A stretch of 64,000 bases of DNA, from assembly GCF_002154225.1 (NCBI RefSeq), contig NZ_MTSE01000002.1, forward strand, positions 496,001 through 560,000, in the 5' to 3' direction. Every line of letters starts with the position of its first letter. Position 1 is the first letter of the stretch. Below are positions 24,838-33,829 of this stretch, piece after piece. This stretch comes from Hymenobacter crusticola. Its GTDB lineage: Bacteria > Bacteroidota > Bacteroidia > Cytophagales > Hymenobacteraceae. Both the position numbers and the translations under genes were made by a program. Under the pieces are notes generated by a model that saw only the letters and a program-made list of their open reading frames with translations, did not search any database and had not been told where the DNA came from.

Positions 24838-25830
24838 ATGCACAAACGCATACTAATCCTAGCTTTCTCGCTGCTCAGTGCAGGCGCTTTGCAAGCACAG
24901 ACTAATCCGCGCCCGCTCACGCTCGATGAGTACAAGAAGGCCAAAGCTTTTCAAATCAAAGACCCGGATACAGAAACCTATGTCAAGTTTGAAAATGCGT
25001 ACATCCTCGACCGGTATGAGATGCGCAAGCCGTATTTCATCACTGGTGATGATGGCCTGAAAAAGCGCATGGACTTGTATAAGCTCATTGCCAAAGACGG
25101 CATGCAAGAGCTAGGTCTATTAGTGTTTTATACCAATGAAAAAGGTAAACGCTACCAAGCATTAGTACCCGATTTCACGGCTGATGGCAAAGTGTGGGAG
25201 CAGTACTTCGAAGACATTCATGCCATCGACAAGGAAGAGAAAAACTTCGTGTTGAAGCTCTCCTATGTGCTGTCGAAAGAGATGAGCTATCAGCAGTACA
25301 AGAACATCAACCAGGGCAAAGACCTGAAGCTAGAGTCAGCCACGTACGGCAACGATATCTGCTTTCCTGGCGACCAAGAGGTAGCGATGGCGAATGGTGG
25401 CAAGAAGCTCCTGCGCGATATTCTTCCTGGCGACCAAGTCGTAACAGTCGATCCTAAGACTAAGCAAGCCACCATCACGCACGTAAAGGAGTTGGTCGCA
25501 CACAATGCCAGCAACTATGCCATTACACGCCTAGTAACCGTCTCGGCCCGTGAAGTAGCTAGCGCAAAAGCCACGGAAGTACACCTTACCAGCCAAGTGC
25601 TGGAAGCCACCCCGAACCACCCCATGATGACTCGCGACGGTCAAAAGAAAATGGGTGAAATTCAGGAAGGCGAGGAGGTACTTTGCCTCAACAAAGTCAC
25701 TAAAACCTACGAGCCGTACACGGTACTGCAGAAGAAAGAGTACGCCGGCGGTATACAGAAAGTGTACAACATGGTAGCCGCAGAAGGCACCACATTTCTA
25801 ATGAATGGAGTAATGGTGATGCAGAAATAG
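24838..25830 (+). CDS. Secreted protein with C-terminal Hint (hedgehog/intein) domain
   Basis: A 330-aa protein in two parts. A signal peptide (1-20, ending ALQAQ) is followed by a domain of about 150 residues that I do not recognise. From residue 175 a Hint domain begins: C175 in NDICFPGDQEVAM, a block with ILPGDQVVTVD, the T-x-x-H box at T258-H261 (ATPNHPMMTRDG), GEEVLCLN, and the closing strand YNMVAAEGTTFLMNGVMV. Inteins end in His-Asn; this one ends VMQK. Like Hedgehog C-terminal domains it lacks the terminal Asn, so N-S acyl shift and cleavage before C175 is possible but splicing is not. Its neighbours are two Tat-exported redox/PLP enzymes. Confidence 0.78.
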   Translation: MHKRILILAFSLLSAGALQAQTNPRPLTLDEYKKAKAFQIKDPDTETYVKFENAYILDRYEMRKPYFITGDDGLKKRMDLYKLIAKDGMQELGLLVFYTNEKGKRYQALVPDFTADGKVWEQYFEDIHAIDKEEKNFVLKLSYVLSKEMSYQQYKNINQGKDLKLESATYGNDICFPGDQEVAMANGGKKLLRDILPGDQVVTVDPKTKQATITHVKELVAHNASNYAITRLVTVSAREVASAKATEVHLTSQVLEATPNHPMMTRDGQKKMGEIQEGEEVLCLNKVTKTYEPYTVLQKKEYAGGIQKVYNMVAAEGTTFLMNGVMVMQK

Positions 25831-25848
25831 TAAGCACGCTAGTTATGC

Positions 25849-25945
25849 TGAGCTTGTCGAAATATCTCTACCGCTGTAGTCAACCCTAGTGCCTGAGGTT
25901 ATAATATTACAATAGAGATACTGCAGCAGGCTGAGCTTGGTAAGT
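25849..25945. repeat. Degenerate intergenic repeat
   Basis: The short phrase CTGAGCTTG occurs at both ends (near 25853 and 25930), and TATCTCT / AGAGATA form inverted arms between them. The layout suggests the decayed remains of a dispersed palindromic element lying between the Hint gene and its terminator. No ORF is present. Confidence 0.35.
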
Positions 25946-25952
25946 GTAAATG

Positions 25953-25984
25953 AAAAGGCGGCTCCTACATAGGAGCCGCCTTTT
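25953..25984. terminator. Strong rho-independent terminator
   Basis: A perfect 14-pair stem (AAAAGGCGGCTCCT and its complement) around an ACAT loop. It lies between the convergent Hint-domain and desaturase genes and can serve both. Confidence 0.88.
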
Positions 25985-26009
25985 CATTATGATGTAAAAG
26001 CTAGGTAAG

Positions 26010-26765
26010 CTACGCAGCCATGCGCGCTACCGCTTTTTCTTTGCGCTTAATTTTAACGATACCTACTTTATCCATCGACCAAATGAACATGTAGGTTGGG
26101 TCAAACTCCCACCACTTCACGCCGAAGTTGACGCGCATGGGAAGTTTGTGGTGGTTGTTTTGAAACAGCTCACCGAAAGCTAGGAAGTCCAGCGCCAATG
26201 TGTTCTTAGAGTGGTCGTGGTTGTCGAAGTTCTGGTAGCCGTATTTGTGCCCGCCCCAGTTAACGATAGCACCGTGCAGCGGGCCCATTAGGAAGTGAAT
26301 GGGCAACAGCAGGTACATCCACCACGCCGTAGCAAAGTTGATGTAGAATAGCACGTACGCGGTGCCCCAGCCAAGGCGCGAATACCATTTGTCTCCTAGG
26401 TTCTCAATGAAATTCCATTCCGGATAGTCTCCTTCAAAGCGCTCAGCTAGCTCATATTTATGGTTCAGCACGTCGTTGTAGATGTTCTTCGTCTTCCACA
26501 TCATGGTGAAAGCGTTCGACGAGAACAACGGCGAGTGGGGGTCAAGCTCTGTGTCGGAATAGGCGTGGTGCATGCGGTGCAGCAACGCGTAGGCCCGTGG
26601 CGACAAGAACGACGACCCTTGGCAGATGTACGTGAACAGGAAGAAGAATTTCTCCCAAAACTTGTTCATCGTGAACATCTTGTGGGCTGCGTAGCGGTGC
26701 AGATAGAAGGTCTGCGTGAACAGCGAGAGGTAATAGTGAGCAATGAAGAAAAACAGTATGGGCAT
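26010..26765 (-). CDS. Membrane fatty-acid (acyl-CoA) desaturase
   Basis: Diiron membrane desaturase of 251 aa that introduces a double bond into acyl chains and so tunes membrane fluidity. The three His boxes are present: HRYAAH near residue 23, HRMHH near residue 63 and NNHHKLP near residue 190. Two hydrophobic hairpins lie at about 1-20 plus 40-55 and 130-160. The length is shorter than animal SCD enzymes but normal for bacterial ones. It is monocistronic. Confidence 0.9.
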   Translation of the reverse strand: MPILFFFIAHYYLSLFTQTFYLHRYAAHKMFTMNKFWEKFFFLFTYICQGSSFLSPRAYALLHRMHHAYSDTELDPHSPLFSSNAFTMMWKTKNIYNDVLNHKYELAERFEGDYPEWNFIENLGDKWYSRLGWGTAYVLFYINFATAWWMYLLLPIHFLMGPLHGAIVNWGGHKYGYQNFDNHDHSKNTLALDFLAFGELFQNNHHKLPMRVNFGVKWWEFDPTYMFIWSMDKVGIVKIKRKEKAVARMAA

Positions 26766-26985
26766 GGGCCAAAAAAGTTAGGGACGCATACAAGGGCAAC
26801 AAGGGCGTGCCCGCTAAAGCCAAATAAGACCAGAGAAGTTCACATTCTCTTCACAAACCTACGGCCAGGGCTGCGCGTGTTCAATATGCAGAACAAAAAG
26901 ACCAAAATCTTATTCAGCTCTCACTTCGATAAAGTGCTATCGACGCCTATGACGCTGCTGTAAGCACCTAGGTTAGTCAGAAAAG

Positions 26986-27714
26986 CTAGGTATATAGCTC
27001 ACGAGCTGCCTCCCAGTGCGACATATCGGGCACGGGAGCTTCAAACTTCATTTGTTCCTTCGTCACGGGGTGTTGCAACTCTAGGCGCCGCGCGTGCAAA
27101 GCAATGCTCACATCGGGTAGGGGCGCCAAAAAGCCGTATTTCACATCGCCCACAATAGGTGTACCTAGCCCCGTAGAAAGCTGCACCCGAATTTGATGCG
27201 GCCGACCGGTTATGGGTTTCACCTCGATAAGGTGGCGATTGCCTGCTTGCCCCAGCATCTGATAGTCTAGCTCGGAGCGCAAGCCTTGCGGGTGCGGCTG
27301 TGAATAGGCCTTGGTAACGTTCCGGATAGGATCCTTTACCAACCAATGCACGAGGTGCCCTTCCTCTGGCTCAGGGCGCTTGCCTACCAATGCCCAATAA
27401 GTTTTATGCACCGTGTTGTCACGAAACATTTCGTTTAGGCGACTCAGCGCTTTGCTGGTTTTGGCCATGGCCACTACTCCGCTCACGGGGCGGTCGAGGC
27501 GGTGAGCTACGCCAATGAAGGCAGCACCTGGCTTCTTGTATTTGAAGCGCAAGTACTCAGCCGCTTTGGTAGACAGCGGTTCGTCACCGGTTTCGTCGCC
27601 TTGTACGAGCAAGCCTGCTGGCTTATTGATAATAAGTAAATGATTGTCTTCAAACAGAATCTCTTTCTGCTCAGACCACAAATTGGGACGGTTCACCAGT
27701 AAATCAGTTAACAA
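26986..27714 (-). CDS. RluA-family RNA pseudouridine synthase
   Basis: Converts uridine to pseudouridine in rRNA or tRNA. The catalytic Asp lies in HRLDRPVSGVV, and DNHLLIINKPAGLLVQGD and TGRPHQIRVQLSTGL are also diagnostic. At 242 aa it has the catalytic domain without an N-terminal S4 domain, so it is closer to the short RluA/TruC-like members than to RluC/RluD. No ATG lies ahead of the conserved region; TTG at 27714 directly after an in-frame TAA, or GTG at 27696, must serve as start. Confidence 0.9.
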   Translation of the reverse strand: MLTDLLVNRPNLWSEQKEILFEDNHLLIINKPAGLLVQGDETGDEPLSTKAAEYLRFKYKKPGAAFIGVAHRLDRPVSGVVAMAKTSKALSRLNEMFRDNTVHKTYWALVGKRPEPEEGHLVHWLVKDPIRNVTKAYSQPHPQGLRSELDYQMLGQAGNRHLIEVKPITGRPHQIRVQLSTGLGTPIVGDVKYGFLAPLPDVSIALHARRLELQHPVTKEQMKFEAPVPDMSHWEAARELYT

Positions 27715-27847
27715 TTAACATCTACCAATCATCAGTCAACAGAAGATCAAGGCCAGATTGGACTAGTGGGCGAGTACTTGCTCGCTGAGCACAGTATCAA
27801 ACCTTGGCCGCTACTTGATGATTCTTAACTAATAACTGGCAAATGAC

Positions 27848-28663
27848 CTAGTAGGCTTCTTGTTGGCTCGGGAAATCCCGACTTTTTACGTCTTGCACGT
27901 AATGCCGCACGGCCTCGCTCATAATTTCATGCAAGTCGGCGTACCGACGCAAGAAACGCGGCTTGAACTCTTTGTTGATGCCTAGCATGTCATGTACAAC
28001 CAGGACTTGGCCATCGACGTCGGGCCCAGCACCAATCCCAATTACGGGAATAGATAGTGCTTCGGTTACTTGTTTGGCTAAGGTCGACGGAATTTTTTCT
28101 AGCACAAGGGCGAAGCACCCGAGCTCTTGCAGCAGCTTGGCATCTTCGATAAGCTTCTGTGCTTCGGCTTCTTCCTTTGCCCGTACGCTGTACGTGCCAA
28201 ATTTATAAATACTCTGCGGTGTAAGACCTAGGTGCCCCATCACCGGAATGCCCGCCGTGAGAATGCGCGTGATAGATTCTTTGATCTCGGCACCGCCCTC
28301 CAACTTGATGCCATGCGCGCCCGATTCTTTCATGATGCGAATGGCAGAACGCAGGGCTTCCGATGAATTGCCTTGGTAAGAACCAAACGGCAAATCGACC
28401 ACTACAAAAGCTCGTTTTACGCCCCGAATAACGGAAGAGGCGTGATAGATCATCTGATCCAGCGTGATGGGAAGCGTGGTTTCGTGGCCCGCCATCACGT
28501 TGGAAGCCGAGTCGCCTACGAGCAGCACGTCGAGGCCAGCGCCGTCTAAGATGGTGGCCATCGAAAAGTCGTAGGCCGTGAGCATTGAAATCTTTTCGCC
28601 GCGCTGCTTCATGGCCAGCAATTGGTGCGTGGTCACGAGCTTAACTTCTTTGTGCTGCGACAT
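27848..28663 (-). CDS. panB: 3-methyl-2-oxobutanoate hydroxymethyltransferase
   Basis: First committed enzyme of pantothenate (CoA) synthesis, which adds a hydroxymethyl group from methylene-tetrahydrofolate to ketoisovalerate. The 271-aa length is standard. Diagnostic segments are [50 protein letters not shown] and [15 protein letters not shown]. It is a single gene on the minus strand; panC and panD are not adjacent. Confidence 0.96.
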   Translation of the reverse strand: MSQHKEVKLVTTHQLLAMKQRGEKISMLTAYDFSMATILDGAGLDVLLVGDSASNVMAGHETTLPITLDQMIYHASSVIRGVKRAFVVVDLPFGSYQGNSSEALRSAIRIMKESGAHGIKLEGGAEIKESITRILTAGIPVMGHLGLTPQSIYKFGTYSVRAKEEAEAQKLIEDAKLLQELGCFALVLEKIPSTLAKQVTEALSIPVIGIGAGPDVDGQVLVVHDMLGINKEFKPRFLRRYADLHEIMSEAVRHYVQDVKSRDFPSQQEAY

Positions 28664-28807
28664 GGTAATAGGGGCTTAAGGTCTTGGGAACGTTGATTCG
28701 TGAAAGATGCCAGAAATCGGCGGCCAAAACTGGCGAATTTCTAGCAAACACTCCCACCTGTGTTCTTTGCCCGCTGTGCGGCGCAAGAAACCTGGGTTCC
28801 CAAGTGC

Positions 28808-31693
28808 TTACCGGTTCAAGAAGCTGCGATTGCGGTTAAGTTTCAAATCTTGCAGCAAGCTCGACTTTGCCGCAATGGTCACGTTGTAGCCACGGGTATA
28901 GCCAAAGGGGCGCCAGTTGCCGCTGATCTGCCAGCAGTGCAAGTCGCGGTAGAAATCCAGAGACGTGAACGTAACGTTCTTGTTCTTGAAGTCATAGCCG
29001 GTGCTGTAACCCAGACGAAAATTCTCGGTAAGCTTCACGGAGCCGCTCACATTGAGAGCCGCTACAGTAACAGGCAATGGACGCAAGTAGCGGTTGAGCA
29101 CCGTGAGCCGGCTCGCACGGGGACCCGGATCGGTATAAGAAGCCCCAAACGACGTACTCAACTCCCAAGGAATCTCGAAGTCCACGTAGTCTTCGTATGG
29201 GTCAGCCTGTTGCGGAGCACCGAGCACGGGGTCGTTGGTAGGAGCCACTTCCCGCGCCACGTTCGACTTCTTCTTGGGCTTAGCTGCAGGGTTAAATTGG
29301 TAGGAGAGCTGAATGCTGGCCGACGATAAGCGGGCTATACGACGCTGCTCGAACAAGTAACGGTTGATAAGGGTGCCGCTTGAGTCACGTTGATAAAACT
29401 CAAAAGTGCCGTTGATATTAATGTTGAGCTTGCGGGCAACCTGCGTGCGGAACACTGCAGACAGCGGGGCTAAATTTAAAGAATCAGCTGCAAAATTGTA
29501 CCCGGTGCCAAAGTCGAGACCGTCAAGTAAGCTTACCTTTTTGAAAGGAGTAGTACCAGTTGTGTCCTGTGTATCGCGAACTTTCATCTCCAGCGAGTTT
29601 TGCAGGCTGAAACTAATTTGAGATACCCTAGCGCCACCTGGTTGTCCAAAGGCAAACCCATTATAGTTGGAAATGGCATAGCTAGCACTGGTAGGATTTG
29701 TGATCTGCTGAGATCCTAAAGCACGATAGTAATCCAGCAGTACATCCGTATTGTAGTAATTGCCGTTCTTATAAACATCAGGCGAGAAGCTATAGGTTAG
29801 GCTAGGGGTAATCTTGTGCCGAATGGCTTCTATCTTCTTGCCTTTAATGGGTAGGATACCATAAATGGTGGTTCCTAAACTAGCGCCAGCCGAGAAATTA
29901 CTGATTGGGCTAAATTTGCGGATGGTATCAACGCGTATAGCACGGGCTGCTTCCACGTAGCTGTACTCGAGCCGCTTATTGTACCAGGTGCTGCTGTAGT
30001 TGACGTTGGGTGTGAAGCTTAGGTGCTTGAGAACCGTGTAGCTGCCGAGCGAGATTTGAAATTGGTGCTGAACGCCCGATTGAGAATTACGCAGGATGGT
30101 ACCTAGGTTTGAAAGATCAAAAGGAATGTATCGCCCTGTCGTTGTGCCACCAATAAGCGGAAGGCTGTTCAGAGACCGTGGCGCTTCGTAATTGGAGATG
30201 TTGTTTTTTGCATTGCCTGTGTAAGCAATGGAAAATTGCTCGTAAAAGCGGCCGCGCGGTGTGATGCCGAGCCACTCGTACGGATATTGACGGGCAACAC
30301 CTACCGTGATGTCCGGTAGCACAAACGTCATAGAGCCGGTAGTGGTGTTCTGGCTCTGTGACATGTTGATAGCGTAGTTGATGGGCGAGTTCCGAATCTG
30401 CTTTTGATAGCTAACCGTGGAGCTAAAAGCTGGCGTGAGGTACCGCCGCGCATCAAACGCGTTCTGGGTATTATAATCGTTGCTACCGGCCTGTACGCTG
30501 GCGGAGAAGCGGCCGCCGCCTGGCTTCTGCACAGGTGAATGACTCCAGTTGATCCAAATAGTTTTGGGGGAGCGGGGCTTGCGGTACTCGGCATCCGTTG
30601 ATGCGGTGGTTGACGACAGAATTTGGTTGGGCGGGCGCTGGCTGTACTGCAAGCTCAAGCGCCCGTTGTAGGCGTAGCGTTTGATGTACTGCATCTCGCC
30701 CGTCAGGCCGAACCCACCAAATGACTGCGCATTGCCTGAATAGATGTCGCCCGTTAAGCGCACGCCGATATAGTCATTGGCGGCCCAATAGTAGCCGCCA
30801 TTGCGCAGGAAGAAACCGCGGTCGGTGGTCGAGCCGAAGGTGGGGATGATAATACCGGATGCACGGCTGTGACTGCTCGTCATCGGGAAGTAACCGAACA
30901 GGAAACCTAGGGGCGTTGGAATGTCGCCGATTACCAAGTTGAAAGGTCCAGTCACGACTTTCTCGCCCGGAATCACCTTCATCTTGGTCGCGTTGATGTA
31001 GAAGTGCGGGTGCTCTAGGTTGCAGGTGGTGTAGCGCCCATTGCGGCCGTACATTTCGTTCAGCGCGTTCTTCTTGATAGTTTCCGCGTGAATGTAGCCT
31101 TCTCCTTCGTTGGTGACGGCCTCCGCAATCTTACCCTTCTTTGTTTTAAAGTTGTAATTGATAACGCCAGCTGAGTAAATACCGCCTTCATTGTTGAACA
31201 CCGGCTTGCCCTTTACTTTTCCTGTCGAGTCAGCTACGCCTTCCGCCTTGACGACGTTGGTGCCGTAGTCTACAGTAATCATGTCGGCCTTGAGCTCCAT
31301 TTTGCCGTAGTTAACATCGGCTTTGTTGTAGAGGTAAGCTTTCTTGCTCTGCACCTCAAACCGGATGGAGTCTTTGGCAACATACTTCACGGTCGTTTCC
31401 AGAGCGCCTTTGCGCGGCGTTACCCGGAGCGAATCGGCCGTGCGCGCCGTGTCGGCTACGACAACAGTACGGACGCGAGTAGTGTCGTTGTTGGGTAACG
31501 GAATGCCTGCGCGCCCATCCGGACCTAGGCGGGGCACCGTGGTCGGCACTTTGGCCTTCTGTGGACGTTGCTGGCCATGCGCAGCGAAAGGCAGACCAAG
31601 CCAGACCAGTAGCACCGGCAGCAGCGTAGCAAGCCGAAGCGCGTGGGGCAAGTAGCGAAAAGTGGAGAGGCTGAACAGCGCGGACAAGGCCAC
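28808..31693 (-). CDS. lptD: LPS assembly outer-membrane protein LptD
   Basis: Outer-membrane translocon of 961 aa that inserts LPS into the outer leaflet. It starts at GTG (31693), the only start that gives the signal peptide (hydrophobic residues about 20-40, ending AAHGQQ). Residues about 90-240 are the OstA-like beta-taco (YNKADVNYGKMELKADMITVDY, AETIKKNALNEMYGRNGRYTTC), which receives LPS from LptA. The rest is the LptD barrel, with many alternating hydrophobic strands and a conserved start (IGDIPTPLGFLFGYFP). The Bacteroidota form is longer than that of E. coli. It is divergent from an amidase gene. Confidence 0.88.
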   Translation of the reverse strand: MALSALFSLSTFRYLPHALRLATLLPVLLVWLGLPFAAHGQQRPQKAKVPTTVPRLGPDGRAGIPLPNNDTTRVRTVVVADTARTADSLRVTPRKGALETTVKYVAKDSIRFEVQSKKAYLYNKADVNYGKMELKADMITVDYGTNVVKAEGVADSTGKVKGKPVFNNEGGIYSAGVINYNFKTKKGKIAEAVTNEGEGYIHAETIKKNALNEMYGRNGRYTTCNLEHPHFYINATKMKVIPGEKVVTGPFNLVIGDIPTPLGFLFGYFPMTSSHSRASGIIIPTFGSTTDRGFFLRNGGYYWAANDYIGVRLTGDIYSGNAQSFGGFGLTGEMQYIKRYAYNGRLSLQYSQRPPNQILSSTTASTDAEYRKPRSPKTIWINWSHSPVQKPGGGRFSASVQAGSNDYNTQNAFDARRYLTPAFSSTVSYQKQIRNSPINYAINMSQSQNTTTGSMTFVLPDITVGVARQYPYEWLGITPRGRFYEQFSIAYTGNAKNNISNYEAPRSLNSLPLIGGTTTGRYIPFDLSNLGTILRNSQSGVQHQFQISLGSYTVLKHLSFTPNVNYSSTWYNKRLEYSYVEAARAIRVDTIRKFSPISNFSAGASLGTTIYGILPIKGKKIEAIRHKITPSLTYSFSPDVYKNGNYYNTDVLLDYYRALGSQQITNPTSASYAISNYNGFAFGQPGGARVSQISFSLQNSLEMKVRDTQDTTGTTPFKKVSLLDGLDFGTGYNFAADSLNLAPLSAVFRTQVARKLNININGTFEFYQRDSSGTLINRYLFEQRRIARLSSASIQLSYQFNPAAKPKKKSNVAREVAPTNDPVLGAPQQADPYEDYVDFEIPWELSTSFGASYTDPGPRASRLTVLNRYLRPLPVTVAALNVSGSVKLTENFRLGYSTGYDFKNKNVTFTSLDFYRDLHCWQISGNWRPFGYTRGYNVTIAAKSSLLQDLKLNRNRSFLNR

Positions 31694-31726
31694 GTAGTTT
31701 TATTCGTTTAGTTTTGTGGCGGTTTG

Positions 31727-31748
31727 CAAAGGTAGCGGGTAGCTACCC
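31727..31748 (-). promoter_or_regulatory. lptD -7 element with adjoining 12-bp palindrome
   Basis: On the minus strand 31734-31727 reads TACCTTTG, an exact TAnnTTTG match 33 bases before the lptD GTG. Just upstream, GGGTAGCTACCC (31737-31748) is a perfect palindrome in the divergent gap to the amidase gene. It could be an operator shared by both genes. Confidence 0.45.
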
Positions 31749-31763
31749 CAACTAACGAACTCT

Positions 31764-32570
31764 GTGCGGAATATTGTCGCTCTTTGTGTTTTCGGCCTAT
31801 TATTTTTCGCTGGGCCATCAAGGGCCGTGGCACCTGGCACCCCAGGCGTACCGCGGGCTAGGTATCATCTGCGTACGGTTGTGCTCGATGCGGGCCACGG
31901 CGGCAAAGACCGAGGCTGCGCGGGCGTAAGTGCCCGCGAGGCCGATGTAGCGCTGAAAATTGCGCTGGAGGTCGGCCATATGATCGAGGAAAACATCCCC
32001 GATGTAAAGGTGATTTACACCCGAAAAACCAACGTGTTTGTTGAGCTAGCCGACCGGGCAGGCATCGCCAACCGACATAATGCCGACCTGTTTATCTCGG
32101 TGCACTGCAACTCCGGCCCTTCCGTGGCGCACGGCACCGAAGTTTGGACCATGGGTACGGCCAAAACTGCGGCCAACCTATCTGTGGCGAAGCGAGAGAA
32201 CGCCGTTATTTTACAGGAAGACAATTATAAGGAACGCTACAACGGCTTCGATCCGAACTCGCCGCAGAGTCATATCCTATTTTCGCTTTATCAAAGTGCG
32301 CACGTACAAAATAGTTTACGTTTTGCCCAACGTGTTGATCAACAGTTTCGTACAAAGATAGGTCGGGCTTCGCGTGGCGTGAAGCAAGCTGGCTTTTTGG
32401 TGCTCTGGAAGTCAACGATGCCTTCGGTATTAATTGAAGCCGGCTTCCTGACAAACCGCACGGAGGAGAACTACCTCAACGATAAAGCCGGACAAACGTA
32501 TATGGCTTCGGGTATTTATCGCGCCTTCCGGGAATACAAAAATGAGCTGGAAGCCATGAACGAAGAGTAG
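31764..32570 (+). CDS. N-acetylmuramoyl-L-alanine amidase (Amidase_3)
   Basis: Zinc amidase of 268 aa that splits the bond between MurNAc and L-Ala during cell separation. The GTG at 31764 starts a signal peptide (hydrophobic 5-20, GPSRAVA). The catalytic domain shows VVLDAGHGGKDRG (first His), EADVALKIALEVG (Glu), SVHCNSG (second His) and VLIEAGFLTN (catalytic Glu), so the set is complete. Nothing follows the enzymatic domain; there is no SPOR or LysM domain. Confidence 0.92.
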   Translation: MRNIVALCVFGLLFFAGPSRAVAPGTPGVPRARYHLRTVVLDAGHGGKDRGCAGVSAREADVALKIALEVGHMIEENIPDVKVIYTRKTNVFVELADRAGIANRHNADLFISVHCNSGPSVAHGTEVWTMGTAKTAANLSVAKRENAVILQEDNYKERYNGFDPNSPQSHILFSLYQSAHVQNSLRFAQRVDQQFRTKIGRASRGVKQAGFLVLWKSTMPSVLIEAGFLTNRTEENYLNDKAGQTYMASGIYRAFREYKNELEAMNEE

Positions 32571-32640
32571 TACAGTTCCGTACACTCCGTTGCTCGTAAG
32601 TACGTGTTAGTCAAAACTCAACCTCTTCCTCCGCCCTGTT

Positions 32641-33681
32641 GTGTCGAAAGAAATAAAAGTTGCCTTACTGGCCATTGTAGCCTTAGTGGCTTTATACCTC
32701 GGATTTACTTTCCTGAAGGGAAGCAACGTGCTGTCTTCCAACAAGACGTACTATGCCAAATATGATAATGTGGATGGATTGGCAGTGGGCAACCCTGTTA
32801 TCCTGAACGGTATCAAGATAGGGCAGGTAAAGGAAATGCAGCTATTGCCCCAGGAAATGAACCGCGTGAAAGTATCCGTGGAGCTAGGGAAGGAAGTGGT
32901 CGTCGGTGACTCTACAGTAGCTAGCTTGTCAGGCTCATTACTTGGCAGCAAAACCATCACGTTGTTTCTAGGAAAAAATTCCAAAATCTACGATGGTGGT
33001 CAAGAATTGAAGTCGTACACCGTGGCTAGCATCACCGATGCTTTCCAAGCCAAGGCGTTGCCTGTGCTAGGTACCGTCGACTCGACTCTGCTAAAGGTAA
33101 ATGGCTTCTTGAGCAAAGATGCCAAAGTAAGCATCCAGCAGACCTTGTTAAACGCACAAGGCTCTACTGAAGCGCTCAAGAACCTGCTGCTCATGAACCA
33201 GCGCAATATCAATCAGATTACGACGAACATGGCACGCTTAAGCGGCGATCTAGCTGTTACGAGCAAAAAGTTTGACCGCATTGCTGCCAACTTCAGCCAA
33301 TTAACGGATTCGCTGAAATCGGCTCCTATCGGGCCGGCGCTGCGCCGTATGAATGTGGCCGTGGGAGAAGCACAAAGTGCGATGACTACCCTAAACAAGA
33401 CGCTCACCAGCACTGATGGGTCGCTTGGCAAACTCATCAACGATGACTCGCTTTACAATAATCTTAGCAACACGGCAGCCAGCTCTAACGACTTGCTTGT
33501 TGACTTAAAGGCAAACCCTAAGCGCTATGTGCACTTCTCGCTGATTACTTTCGGGGGTGGTAAAGACAAGACCAAAAAGGAAACTACCAAGAAGCCAAAC
33601 GGCGAAATTGAAACGAAGACGAAGAACGTTCAGACAACTTCCCAAACGTCGTTGTCTGGTGATACAGTCAAGAAAGACTAG
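32641..33681 (+). CDS. MCE/MlaD-family lipid transport protein
   Basis: Substrate-binding component of a Mla-type phospholipid shuttle, anchored in the inner membrane by residues 5-25 (VALLAIVALVALYLGFTF). The MCE domain follows at about 35-115 (YDNVDGLAVGNPVILNGIKIGQVKEM, then GSLLGSKTITL). Residues about 150-290 are helical, as in the needle- or ring-forming members. The tail is Lys/Thr-rich. It starts at GTG 32641. The ATPase and permease partners are not in this window. It ends at a UUCG-loop terminator. Confidence 0.88.
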   Translation: MSKEIKVALLAIVALVALYLGFTFLKGSNVLSSNKTYYAKYDNVDGLAVGNPVILNGIKIGQVKEMQLLPQEMNRVKVSVELGKEVVVGDSTVASLSGSLLGSKTITLFLGKNSKIYDGGQELKSYTVASITDAFQAKALPVLGTVDSTLLKVNGFLSKDAKVSIQQTLLNAQGSTEALKNLLLMNQRNINQITTNMARLSGDLAVTSKKFDRIAANFSQLTDSLKSAPIGPALRRMNVAVGEAQSAMTTLNKTLTSTDGSLGKLINDDSLYNNLSNTAASSNDLLVDLKANPKRYVHFSLITFGGGKDKTKKETTKKPNGEIETKTKNVQTTSQTSLSGDTVKKD

Positions 33682-33711
33682 TTCGGCATTATCCGCAGAA
33701 CTCCTACCTTT

Positions 33712-33737
33712 AAAATCCGCCTTCGGGCGGATTTTTT
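33712..33737 (+). terminator. Rho-independent terminator with TTCG loop
   Basis: A ten-pair perfect stem (AAAATCCGCC with its complement) is closed by the very stable TTCG tetraloop and runs into T6. Confidence 0.9.
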
Positions 33738-33756
33738 GCTTTCCACCCACCCGTGA

Positions 33757-33826
33757 GAGGCTGAGTAATTGAGCAGCTGAATGATGTTGTTCAATGATTT
33801 GCTCAACCTCTCAGCCACTCAGTTAC
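33757..33826. repeat. Imperfect inverted repeat, CTCAG-rich
   Basis: GGCTGAGTAATTGAGCA and the facing TGCTCAACCTCTCAGCC form imperfect inverted arms just ahead of the carboxyltransferase gene. A similar segment (ATTCAGCTACTCAGTCACTC) lies at 19762-19781 between trmD and rplS. The two may be members of one dispersed repeat family. Confidence 0.4.
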
Positions 33827-33829
33827 ACT

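Noticed and set aside
26460..26963. 167-codon plus-strand frame across the desaturase start
   Set aside because: Most of it is antisense to the conserved desaturase, and the remainder is unstructured intergenic translation.
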